Assembly (NCBI GenBank): GCA_003255025.1
Contig: QANY01009002.1
Span: 909,661 to 973,660 of the forward strand
Length of the DNA stretch: 64,000 nucleotides
Direction of reading: 5' to 3'
From: Datisca glomerata
Lineage: Eukaryota > Streptophyta > Magnoliopsida > Cucurbitales > Datiscaceae
Position numbers and translations under genes: made by a program. Shown one piece after another: positions 1 through 9,645 of the stretch (positions within the stretch are counted from its first letter, which is position 1; every line of letters starts with the position of its first letter). The notes below the pieces were generated by a model. The model saw nothing but the letters and a program-made list of their open reading frames with translations, did not search any database and was not told the origin of the DNA.

Positions 1-1440
1 TAGATTTAGAATTCAAGGATTATTTGTTGAAGTGTTGAATCCTATCCCAACTCACAGCATCAGGAATACCACAATAAAATGGTGTTACAGAGAGGAGAAA
101 CCAAGTCTTACTAGATATGGTTAGGTCGATGTTAAGCTACTCATCATTGTCACTTACATTTTAGGAATATGCACTACACGCGGCAACTGACATTTTGAAT
201 GTAGTTCCCTCTAAGTGTGTAAGCAAGACGCCTTTAAAGTTATGGAATGGCTTCAAACCTAATTTGCATCATTTCCGTATATGGTGTTGTCCAGCTCACG
301 TTCTTTTACCCAAGACCAGAAAGTTAGACTCAAGGTCAGAGCTATGCATATTCGTTGGCTGTTCTCTAGAGACTAGTGTGAGTACTTTTATAGTCACAAT
401 GATTAAAAGGTGTTTGTGTCGACAAATACAACCTCTCTTCATCATGACTATATGCAAAACTACAAACCTCATAGTAAAGTAGTTCTCGAGAAATTAGCGA
501 CTGATGAGATCAGACCACCTTCAATTATTACTGACAAACGACAAACCAAAAAAATCACAGTTCCTGCAAAGGTAACCCCGATGCAATATCGTAATGGGAG
601 GGTTGTGAGACAACCAATTCGCTACGAACTAGAGGCACATGTCCTAGTATCAGACACTAATAAAAATGATCAAATATGTTATGAAGAAGCAATGGATGAT
701 CCTGAAAAGGAGAAATGGGAAGATGTCATGAACCAGGAAATGAAATCTATGTATTCCAATTCCGTCTGGAAACTTGTAGATCCACCTGAAAATGTTAGGC
801 TCATTGGATGTAATTGGATCTTCATGAAGAAAAGAGGTGCAGATGAAAATATAGATATTTTTAATGCATGGTTGGTAGCCAAGCGCTATACACACAGAGA
901 GGGAGTCGATTATGAAGAGACATTCTCCCATGCTAAACTCCATTTGCATCATATTCTCCATATCCACTAGTTTTGACTATGAGATATGAAAAATGGGTGT
1001 CAAGATAGCTTATCTGAATGGCTATCTTAAAGAAAGCATCTATATGATGCAACCAGAAGGGTTCATACAAAATGTGCAAGATCAGAAAGTATGTAAGTTA
1101 CTTAAAACCATTTATGGATTAAAGCAAACATCTAGATCTTGGAATCTTACATTTCATGAGATTATAAAGTCTTATCGCTTCAAGCAAAATGTTGACGAAA
1201 CCAATGTTTATAAATACACCAAAAATAAGATAGTGATTTTCTTAGTTCTTTATGTTGATGATATTATACTAATTGGGAATGATGTAAAAAGTTTGTCAAA
1301 AGTAAAGAAGTGGTTAGCTTAAAAATTTCAAATAAAAGATTTGAGAGAGGCGAGCTACGTTCTAGGCATCCAAATCCTAAGAGATAGAAAGAACAAGTTC
1401 TTGGCAGTGTCTCAAGCATCTTATATTGATAAGGTTTTGG
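1..1440 (+). pseudogene. Copia polyprotein remnant: integrase C-terminus and reverse transcriptase
   Basis: Translated pieces in several frames match the copia pol order. At 90-370 the integrase tail (DMVRSMLSY, then a stop, then EYALHAATDILN and the PLKLWNGFKP region) is readable. At 560-960 follows the linker and start of the RVT_2 domain (NWIFMKKRGA, YEETFS). At 993-1322 come the RT palm with LNGYLKESIYM and an intact catalytic YVDD box (VLYVDDIILIGND). At 1323-1440 the region RDRKNKFLAVSQASYIDKVL continues after a stop codon. Several stops and frameshifts make it non-functional. The RT is close to that of element D, especially around SQASYIDKVL, so both probably belong to the same copia lineage. 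Confidence 0.85.
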
Positions 1441-3100
1441 AGATTCAGTGATGTGGATGGTTGTGGACATGATCTTACAAGATTCTGAATCTAAGCTTAA
1501 CTAACAGATCGTATATTGGTTCCCTTATCCGAATCGTTGAATGGTTATTGAACTCAAATTTATAATAATATTATAAATTAGTCATTTACTAGTGGATTAA
1601 TGGTACTTAAGGATCAAAAGGTAGTTAGAAAAGTAAAACGGTAATTTTGACCAGTTCCAATTTACGAACCAATAATTGGAGAACATAACTACATGAAATG
1701 ATTATGTCAGTGGACTACATGAGAATTCTATATAAATATATTCTATAATATCTAAGAGTGCAATTTCATATTTATAGTTGAGTAATAATGGAATTAATAA
1801 ATAAGATTATTCAATTAAAAAATTTAATTAATAATCTGGGTTATCAAAGCTTATAATTATAGGTTTATGGTCCTCAGTCACCTCTATACTACGTTGTCTA
1901 AGGTGTGAATATTTCAGGACATGAGAAAAAGACTGACTTGTAAAAGGAATTTTTATTCTGGGGTAAGTACATAATTATGATATAATTATGTGTGATTAAT
2001 TAATTAAAAATTAATTAATTTAATTATCTATATATTTAAATATAATTTTCAAAAATTATATATATAGATAATTATTGATTTTTTTAATTATCGATAAGTG
2101 AGACAGAATATCTAATTTGTGAAATTAGATAATTAAATTTTTAATAGATAATAATTTAAATCAACTAAGTCTGTTATTTGTGAAATAACAGATAAGTTAG
2201 TTGATAGGGATAATTATATATGTTAATTTTGAATTAACTGATATCTAGATAATTATCTGATTAAAATAAATATTTAATTTGTAGTAATTGCGACATGTCG
2301 ATCACTGATACGGTACTAGAAATTGGCATGGACTACTGTGATGTCATGTGGCACTACAGTAGTGAGTGTGCAACACTGTAGTGCCGTGAGACACTATGCT
2401 TGCTCATGGCACATTGCAGTGCCATATGACACTGCAATTGTGCATAATTATTAGGGGTCCCACTACAGTTAATAATTTTATAATTAAATATTATTTCAGT
2501 TTATCTCCAAAAATCTGATACGCCATAATCTAGAATATATATATATATATATATATATATTCNAGATGATCAGTTTGTTAATCAAGAGTTGAATTGAGAA
2601 CACGATTGGTGTTAGAGAGACTTTTTCTGTGATTAAACGTCAATCAAATCTCTAAAAGAATAATCATCACGTTCTTTTAGAGAATCATCTCACTAAAGTC
2701 CTACTCAGTAAATCTCTAGATCTCATGTGTTGAGAACATCTAGAGACAAAAAGTGTCTTCTAATATTCTACGCACCCACACACGCCCTAGTGCATTGAGG
2801 ATTGACTTGGAAGATCTTGATGTGGATCTCAGAGTCTACTGATCGTTGGAATGATTTTGTGGCAACGTAAGATCGGTCAATTTTTACAAGGACACTTGAT
2901 ATAGACTACAAGAGGTATATGATTCCTAACCTTGTATGTTGTAGATTTAACTTATACATATATAATGGATCCTGATTGATTGAAAAAGAGTTTATAAAAG
3001 TTTTTATTTGATTATCGTGGCGTTTCGCAAGTTTTATTTTATTAAAAGATTTCATTTTTATTAAAAATTTAATTTTTTTAAAAGGCCGCGATGACCAGCA
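1435..3100 (+). repeat. 5'-truncated copia LTR of element A
   Basis: This stretch matches the reverse complement of 10638 to about 12310 almost throughout. Examples are the ttttggagattca junction, the region around the (AT)n tract, and the tail with gttttatttgattatcgtggcg and gcgatgaccagca. It ends in CA at 3100. The first ~0.5 kb of the LTR present in the solo copy is absent here. It includes a GC-richer island of short inverted repeats at 2338-2475. An ambiguous base (n) occurs at 2563. Confidence 0.8.
2537..2562. repeat. (AT)n microsatellite inside the LTR
   Basis: About 13 consecutive AT units followed by an ambiguous base. The corresponding position in the solo LTR near 11260 has only a short AT stretch, so the tract expanded in this copy. 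Confidence 0.9.
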
Positions 3101-3165
3101 GAGCCATTGTGTCCCTTAGATTTCTTTTGAAGCAATCTGAAAATCACAAAGCCCAACTAGTAACA

Positions 3166-3722
3166 AATTTTTTTGTTCGTTCACCAAATACATATTGGGG
3201 TCATCAAATACATACTGAGGTTCACCAATTACGTTGTGAGGTTCGTCAAATATGTACAAAATATTAATTCTTGGAGGGTTTCACCAAATACATACTGGGA
3301 TTCATCAATTACGTACTAGGTTCACTAATTATGTATTGGGGGTTCACTATACGTATAAAAGAATAATTCTTGGAGGGATTCGCTAATTACATAGTGTGGT
3401 TCACCAATTAACTAGTGTGGTTTACCAAATACGTACAAAATAATCATTCTTGAAGGGTTTCACCAATTACGTAGTGGGGTTCACCAAATACGTACAAAAG
3501 AATAATTCTTAGAGAGATTCACCAATTATGTACTGGGGTTCGCCAATTATGTACTGAGGTTCACCAATTATGTAGTGGAGTTCACCAAATACGTATAAAA
3601 GAATAATTCTTGGAGGGGTTTCCAAATTACGTAGTGGGGTTCCCCAATTACGTAGTGGGGTTCACCAAATATATATAAAATAATAATTCTTGGAGGAGTT
3701 CACCAATTACGTAATGAGCTTG
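3166..3722. repeat. Degenerate minisatellite built on a ~24-bp ttcaccaattacgtagtggg motif
   Basis: Diverged units of about 24 bp (ttcaccaa(a/t)tacgta(c/g)tgggg) are interrupted at intervals by acgta(c/t)aaaagaataattcttggaggg. This gives a higher-order pattern of roughly 75-120 bp that recurs about six times. There is no open reading frame. The array directly follows the LTR of element A. Confidence 0.85.
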
Positions 3723-3738
3723 TGAAATCTCATTCAAC

Positions 3739-3849
3739 GCAACCACCTATCAAGTAAATTTAAGTATAGCCTCGGTCAAAAATTTAAGTATAGCCTATGG
3801 CGTAAATTTAAGTATAGCCTCCATGAACTTATACTTGATAGGAGGTTGC
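3739..3849. repeat. Small foldback (18-bp inverted repeat, one mismatch)
   Basis: The arm gcaaccacctatcaagta (3739-3756) is the reverse complement, with one mismatch, of tacttgataggaggttgc (3832-3849). The 75-bp loop holds three copies of aatttaagtatagcct. It could be a miniature foldback transposon or a local palindromic rearrangement. No flanking duplication was confirmed. Confidence 0.7.
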
Positions 3850-4138
3850 CTTAACTTTCCTATGGGACACGCAAGATTGGAAAATAAATCCTTTACTTTG
3901 CGTTTTAGTTTCACGTTCATTTTTTTAACTATAAATTTTGGCATAGTTACTATTAGTTGTTCAACTGCAGAAAATAAGAGAACAACAACAATTGAACTGG
4001 GAGCAAAATAAATGGAACCATAAAATCTTTCGTATAGTACACGCAAGATTGGAAGAAGTTGGTAAGGATTATTAAACCTCTTTAGAAATTAATATTTATT
4101 TGCAAATTACTATGTCTTTAATTACTACTAACCGTTAT

Positions 4139-6240
4139 GACAACAAAAAGAAAAAGGTACTGACGAGCCAATAGATCGGGCAACGTTGTGAAAGTGTGCC
4201 CGTAAGGATAAAAAAGGAAGATTCAAGGATGAAGCCGTTGAAGAAAAGGCGAAAAAATTGTAAGCGTGTTTAATTCATTTTATTTAATTATTTTAAGTTT
4301 AATATAATTATTTTGGTTTAATTATATACGTTTTAATTATAGGACGAGCTTTAGGAGAAAGGGGTGCCTACTTCCGGTACCTAGGACATTCTCACAATGG
4401 TTTTGGGTATTCCCGAACATGATGGTTGGGTAAGGGTTTTAGGCCATTTTGTTACCCAACCATATATTTTAAACTTCCTCGAAACAACTCAAAGGCTGGA
4501 ATTGAGCAGAAATTGACTCAAGTCCATGAGCAAGTTGTGAATGAGGAGAATTTAAAGTGGAGTGCCAATTTTAAGGAGTTAGAGCAAGAGACACTTAAAG
4601 GTGATCCTAAAATAACTCCTCCATCTGATAAGGTGAGCTGCTTCAAATGCCAAGATGGGCTTTCTATGACTCAGAGGAAAGCTGTAAAGGTATTTTCAAT
4701 AAGTTATAAACTTGATTTATTTTTTTAGTAAATAAAATTTATACATACGCATACTCATGATGTTTTAAATTATTTTAGAAAATTGCGTGCAAGTTGTTTG
4801 TGGATATTGATGATGAGGTTGTCGCATACGGCATAATTATTGACACAACAAGTAATGATGTTCTGGTACGAGAGGGGAATTTATGTGTGTCAATTGATTT
4901 AGTCATGATTGATGATGCCCCTCTACCTATCCTAGTTCAAGATGAGTTGCAGACTGTGGGTTAGGCTTTAGGGTGTCATGTGCCTTGGCCTGAACATCTA
5001 GTCATACTTATAGAGATAATATGTTTTTTTGTACTTGTTAGTTATTTAGAAGGTGTAATGATCTTGTGTGAAACACCAAATTAGTTTTGTATTCAGGATA
5101 AATCTCTAAAAAAGAAATCTTCTATGAAGCTTGTTACACAAAACTCAAAGCCTGTAAATGTTCCACGAGGCCTAAAGTATCTCTACACAATGGCCGAGAA
5201 GATGGGAGCGGATGAGGCCATTACAATCGATTATGAGAGAGTCATTTTTGGTTATGATAATGCTAGAACATTTTGTGATAAAGATGATATTAAATAATTT
5301 TGTGAAATGCGCGAGATATTTTGTAGGATAGTGTCACTTTATATGGAGTAAGATGCTTAGTAATCGATTCAATAATTATATACATTTTTTATAATATGCT
5401 GCTAATTGCTTATATTTCAGTGTTTTATTTATTGTAGGTACCTTTATCGGAAGTTACAAGAGCAACACATCAGCTTACTTATCTTTGTTAATCCCTCACT
5501 CATAGGTGCATCATGGGGCAATTTGGACGAAAGAGCACGTTACATTTATGATATTTTGATAGCCACGCGACCTGGGAAATATGTTTTTGCTCCATTTAAT
5601 TTCTCCCATAATTGGATATTGGTAGTCCTTGATGTTCATGAGAGCAATGTATATATCTTTGAATCTATTAATAATTTCAGTCATAAAGACCCGAAAGATG
5701 TTGGTACGAAGTAAGTTTTACTCTATAGTTAATAATTAAATGTATTATGAATTACACTACGAAGATATAATTAAGGGTAAAAATTTCTTATGCAGGGCTT
5801 TCAATATTGCTAGAACTATGCTACAACGTACAATTAGGAAATCTTTGAAGTGGATAAAACCTCAGGTATCAATTTATTCATTTATAGTTTATGTCTATGC
5901 TAAGTGTTTGGATTCATTAATCTATATAATTAATTTATATAATATGTCCGAAGCAAGCTGGTAGCGTTGAATGTGACTATTTTTTCATACGTTTCATGAA
6001 ACATATAATCGAGAATTGTAACAAGTCTATGAATATAATGGTACGTAAACTAGTTATTGTTTCACTGTATTTAATCTATTTTATTGATCGTGTAGAATAG
6101 TTTGGCTAACGTAGTTGTTAATATTTTTTATGGCAGTTCACGAACAAATCAACGTATACACAAGAAGATATCGATGAAGTGTGATTTGAATGGTCTGATA
6201 ACTTTGCTGAGTATATGTGTTGTCGGTTGGGATAACTAGC
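4139..6240 (+). pseudogene. CACTA accessory gene remnant: Ptta/En/Spm domain, DUF8039, Ulp1-like C48 peptidase
   Basis: Pieces follow the order of the second gene of many plant CACTA elements. At 4145-4260 KDKKGRFKDEAVEEKAKKL matches the Ptta/En/Spm transposase motif. At 4340-4690 a continuation has ILTMVLGIPEHDGWVRVLGH with stops. At 4780-5010 a DUF8039-like segment ends in GCHVPWPEHLVI. At 5098-5300 a linker follows, and at 5440-6080 the Ulp1 peptidase. Peptidase features remain: HNWILVVLDVH (the H of the triad) and QAGSVECDYFFIRFM (Gln plus catalytic Cys). Intron-like breaks are visible, for example gtatttt...ttatttta-g at 4690-4779 and acceptors at 5097 and 5437. Stops in 4340-4620, at about 4962 and at 5295 show decay. 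Assignment of the domains rests on recalled family motifs. Confidence 0.7.
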
Positions 6241-6469
6241 TTTAGGTTGCATTTTGATTTTTATGATTGTAAAATAGTTACTCGGTGTAATAAGTTATAT
6301 TTTAAATATTAATAGAAGTGGTCTACAAATTGTTTAGAATTTTTTGAGTTTGTGGTCGTATGTTATATAGACTTGTACATGTTTTTATTTGCAGGATTGA
6401 GGATTAATAAAATAAAATTTTATTTTTTAATTTTTGCTGCATCAAACATGACAGGTTCTATATACTTTA

Positions 6470-6700
6470 TTGTTACTGAAGCTTCAAAAATGACTGTGTC
6501 CATATCAACCGTCATTTTTTATGTTGTTCGACAACGACGGGTTTTCTTGAACTCGTCATTCGCAAAACTACATTCACGACGGCTTATGTTGTTCAACAAC
6601 TACTTTACACCACGTGCCTTTAAATTTTTTTATTCCTGCACTTGGAATTGGCCACCGTTTACGACGGGGTATATATACCCCGTCGTCCTTTATCACACAT
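6470..6700. repeat. Subterminal-type repeat block with a perfect 26-bp palindrome
   Basis: The block carries several short copies of cgacggg/cccgtcg and gttgttc(g/a)acaac, like the block at the CACTA right end (8816-9123). At 6661-6686 a perfect palindrome has half-site acgacggggtata. Subterminal repeats are where the TNPA-type protein binds in En/Spm, so this block may mark the left flank of the TNP2 unit. No CACTA terminus was found beside it. Confidence 0.55.
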
Positions 6701-6993
6701 TTTAACCTAAAATAACGGCGCAACTTATTCTCTCTGCTATTTCTAATATATCGATAATGTCTCTGCGTCTCTTCGTCATCTTTGATTCTCTATTCCTCCT
6801 TCGAATCAGTTGTTTTCTCGTCAACTTAAACTTGAGATCTCATTTACATTCAACTCTGATTCTTTGATTTCTATTTTATGCATTCAACTCACGAATTTGG
6901 AAGATATATTTCTTTTTTTCTCCATCTTTTTTAATTTAGTTACGTTAATCATAGTGTAATTATGAGTTTTCAATATATTTTTGTATTCTCAGG

Positions 6994-8175
6994 ATGGATA
7001 AATTGTGGATGTTCATGGATAGAACATCTACAAATTATGACATTGGGGTTGACAATTTTCTCAAATATGCGATGGAGCATGGTAATGACCCTTGTTTCTT
7101 ACGTTGTCCATGTGTGGAATGTGGGAATCTCAAAAGTTTCACTTTCTTTGAGGTAAGAAATCACTTATTCATTAATGGTATAGATCAAGGATATCAAATA
7201 TGGGTGTGGTATAGAGAATTATATAATTCTAGAAAAAGTATGTTTGGTATAAATGAAGGAAGAGAGAGATCTCATGTAGATATTGATAATTATGAATGTA
7301 CCATAAATATGGTTGAAGCAGTAGAAGATTTTTATTCGGATAATCCTGAGAAATTTGAAAAGATGCTTAATGACGCTGAGATGCCTTTGTACCCTAATTG
7401 TAAAAAGTTCACAAAATTATCTGCATTGGTGAAGTTGTATAATTTAAAGGCTAAATATGGATAGAGTGACATAAGTCTTTCAGATTTATTAAGTGTGTTA
7501 GAGGAAATGCTTCCAGATGGCAATCAAATGCCCATTTCATTCTACGAGGCTAAGAAAACCTTGTGCGCTTTAGGAATAGAGTATGAAAAAATACATGCAT
7601 ATCCTAATGATTGTATTTTATATAGAAATGAGCATGCAGAAGAAACTGTATGTCATGTGTGTGGTGTCTCGAGATGAAAACCATCGAAGAATTTGTCAGG
7701 GGAGAAAAAAGGAATGCCTGCAAAGGTGTTATAGTATTTTCCTCCCATACCATGGTTTAAACGAATGTATAAGAGTAGTTATATTGCAAAAAACTTGACG
7801 TGGCATGCTTACGATAGGAAAATAGATGGTAAATTACGTCATCCAGCCAATTCTCCATCTTAGAAGCTTATAGACCACAAGAGGCCGGATTTTGCAGCTG
7901 AGCCAAGACACCTTCGACTAGCTATTACAGCAGACGAGATAAATCCATTTAGTTCCCTTAGTAGTAAATATAGTAGTTGGCCTGTTATTATGATGATATA
8001 TAATCTCCCCCCATGGTTGTGCATGAAAATAAAATACATGATGTTAACATTGTTAATAGCTGGTCCTAAGCTACCAGGAAATAATATTGATGTTTATTTA
8101 TCACCTTTGATTGATGATCTTAAAGTTCTCTGGGAAGTGGGAATTGAGGCGTATGATCTTGAAGTTCTGTGTTGA
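6994..8175 (+). pseudogene. CACTA TNP2-like transposase remnant
   Basis: The N-terminus is well preserved: MDKLWMFMDRTS, the cysteine cluster CPCVECGN, then VRNHLFINGIDQGYQIWVW. A TAG replaces the usual Trp codon at 7462. Reading continues in frame with SDISLSDLLSVLEEMLP, FYEAKKTLCALGIEYEKIHA and the CHVCG zinc-ligand motif, to a TGA where SRW is expected (7675). Shifted pieces continue with LRHPANSPS, LRLAITADEINPFSS (about 7915-7960) and LPPWLCMKIKYMMLTLLIAGPKLPGNNIDVYLSPLIDDL (8000-8120). These are core motifs of Transposase_21 (PF02992). Sequence past EAYD is lost, so the C-terminal half is missing. Full-length family members are around 700-1000 residues. Non-functional. Confidence 0.85.
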
Positions 8176-8815
8176 ATGATGATTTTGGTGATACATTATT
8201 AGATTTTTATTTGTTTACAAAAAGTATACGCCTTCTGTTGAAACAATTGACACAGATGGTGAAAATGAGGTTACTTGTGTTCGACCAAATGACGAAGACA
8301 CTGTGATTATTGAAAGTATTACATGTAACTATGTCTTGTGGTTAGTATGATATTGGTGCATTTATAATTTGTTTAACTTTGTACGTTTTATCTTTTACTC
8401 AAGGTTAAACTAAATAATTTATAATGTAACACATTAGTGGATAAGCGAAGCACTTATCAAATCAACAAAACATGTATGAATGACAACTTTATTTCAATAC
8501 TCTTTTACTTTACTTTGTAATAAATTGATGGGTTAAACCAACATTTATTTTTTGCAGGGTTCAACAACTAAATAGATCAATTCGGGAGCAACTAGAAACA
8601 ACTTAAAGAAGTATTCAAAGTTTATTAGTTTCATGGTTTTTGTAATTAATTACGTTATTTATTTTTTCTGGTCTACAATGTTAGAAATTTTGAGGATAAT
8701 CATATTGTATGTAGTAAAGAGTTATTTATGGTATTTTCTATTTTCATTTATTGTTCAATTCTAATAGGTTGGCTTAATTATACTATAAGTAAATTTAAAA
8801 AATATATATCAACAC
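8176..8815. other. CACTA 1 interior without a recognisable gene
   Basis: AT-rich sequence between the last recognisable TNP2 motif and the right subterminal block. One short readable stretch near 8214-8345 has no family I recognise. I see no RNA gene. Confidence 0.5.
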
Positions 8816-9123
8816 AGACGATAGTTTGTAGACAAACCATCGTAAAACTATAACAAAAATGATGGTTTTGAAACTTAAATAAAAAAATAAATAATAAACA
8901 ACGACGACGTGTGTGCAGTAATCATCGTCAACGAACTACAAAATAGTCGTCGTTCTTATGTGTTTGAAGATGACGGTGTCTAGAACAGCCATCATTTTTT
9001 TTACCCGTCGTAAAAAATATGTGATTTTTTGTGACACCTTATATGACGACGGGTTCTTACCCTTCGTCTTTGATTTTTAACAATGGAAAATCCCCGTCAT
9101 TAAAAAATAGTTTTGTAGTAGTG
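8816..9123. repeat. CACTA 1 right subterminal repeats and terminus
   Basis: Dense short repeats of (a/g)acgacg, gacgacggg, ccgtcgt and aatgacgggg run to the terminal ...ttttgtagtagtg at 9123. The 3-bp target duplication on this side would be ttc (9124-9126). Read from the end inward it starts CACTACTACAAAAC and then ATGACGGGGATTTTCC, which closely resembles motifs at the right end of CACTA 2 (near 48558). Confidence 0.8.
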
Positions 9124-9375
9124 TTCAAGATACACATCGAGTTTGACTGATCTTTAAACAAGCTTGAACCTAGATATTACAGAAGAGTTCATCTAAGTCT
9201 TCTCCCACAAATGATGAAGATCCAAAGTTCGTAGAGAAGTCTCAAGAACCCATCGAAGTTTTACATCAAATTCAAGTAACATATCGTGGTCAAGTGATCT
9301 CTAATCAAGCACAAAGCCTAGAGATTTCAGAAGATTTCATTCTAGTCTTTTACCATCAAAAGCGTATAAGATTGA

Positions 9376-9540
9376 TATTAGAATAAACTTAACTATAGTT
9401 AATTATTTAGTTAGTTGTAACAGATTAGTTAGCTATCTAACTATAAAGATTACATGTCTACTTTACTCTATAACTTAACATTTAGAGAGAAGCTCAATCT
9501 TCTTCCATTTCTTCTTCGTCTCTCATTTCTAATTCTAATA
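9376..9540 (+). repeat. 5' LTR of copia B
   Basis: A 165-bp direct repeat of 15722-15896, bounded by the 9-bp inverted pair TATTAGAAT/ATTCTAATA. The TSD attga precedes it and the primer binding site follows immediately. Confidence 0.92.
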
Positions 9541-9552
9541 TGGTATCATAGT
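9541..9552 (+). other. tRNA-Met-type primer binding site of copia B
   Basis: Reads tggtatcatagt, close to the copia consensus tggtatcagagc (complement of the initiator Met tRNA 3' end). It starts at the first base after the LTR. Confidence 0.8.
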
Positions 9553-9645
9553 AGGTTGCTCTTTCTGCAGTGTTCCACCATTGTTAGCTTTCTTGATGTT
9601 TTGGTGTGCTTCTGTTACTCTTTCTTTTCTTCGCCTTTGATTGCG

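Larger units (their letters stand above)
1..3100 (+). mobile_element. Decayed Ty1/copia retrotransposon A, running off the left edge
   Basis: Plus-strand remnant of a copia-type LTR retrotransposon. The internal part (1-1440) encodes broken integrase C-terminus and reverse transcriptase. It joins directly to a long LTR (about 1435-3100) whose first roughly 0.5 kb is missing by comparison with the related solo LTR at 10638-12811. The right end is set at 3100 because the two LTR copies share sequence up to the terminal ...gaccagca and then diverge. The left end and any TSD lie outside the window. RNase H, the polypurine tract and the LTR 5' end are missing, so an internal deletion probably fused the polymerase gene to the middle of the 3' LTR. 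Confidence 0.8.
4139..9123 (+). mobile_element. Decayed CACTA (En/Spm) transposon 1, transposase-bearing
   Basis: Two plus-strand remnant genes typical of plant CACTA elements lie here: a Ptta/DUF8039/Ulp1-type gene (4139-6240) and a TNP2 transposase (6994-8175). The right end is clear: the last bases read ...tttgtagtagtg, the complement of a CACTACTACAAAA terminus, ending at 9123. It is preceded by subterminal repeats rich in gacgacggg and aatgacggggattttcc. I could not find the left CACTA end. Subterminal-like repeats at 6480-6690, just before TNP2, leave open that the TNP2 unit starts near 6450 and that the Ulp1-type gene belongs to a separate, earlier insertion. Confidence 0.75.

Noticed and set aside
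3095..3112. Primer binding site after the element A LTR (ccagcagagccattg), which would make it a 5' LTR
   Set aside because: gagcca resembles the end of a Met-tRNA primer site, but the solo LTR shows that ccagca belongs to the LTR itself, leaving too little of the motif. The polymerase upstream also argues for a 3' LTR, though the 5' LTR reading is not excluded.
3326..3360. CACTA-like words (ttcactaatt, ttcactatacg) as the missing left end of CACTA 1
   Set aside because: They are part of the minisatellite units, lack the ACAAAA continuation, and the preceding 3-mers do not match ttc.
7332..7523. Minus-strand frame over TNP2
   Set aside because: Shadow of the conserved transposase frame.
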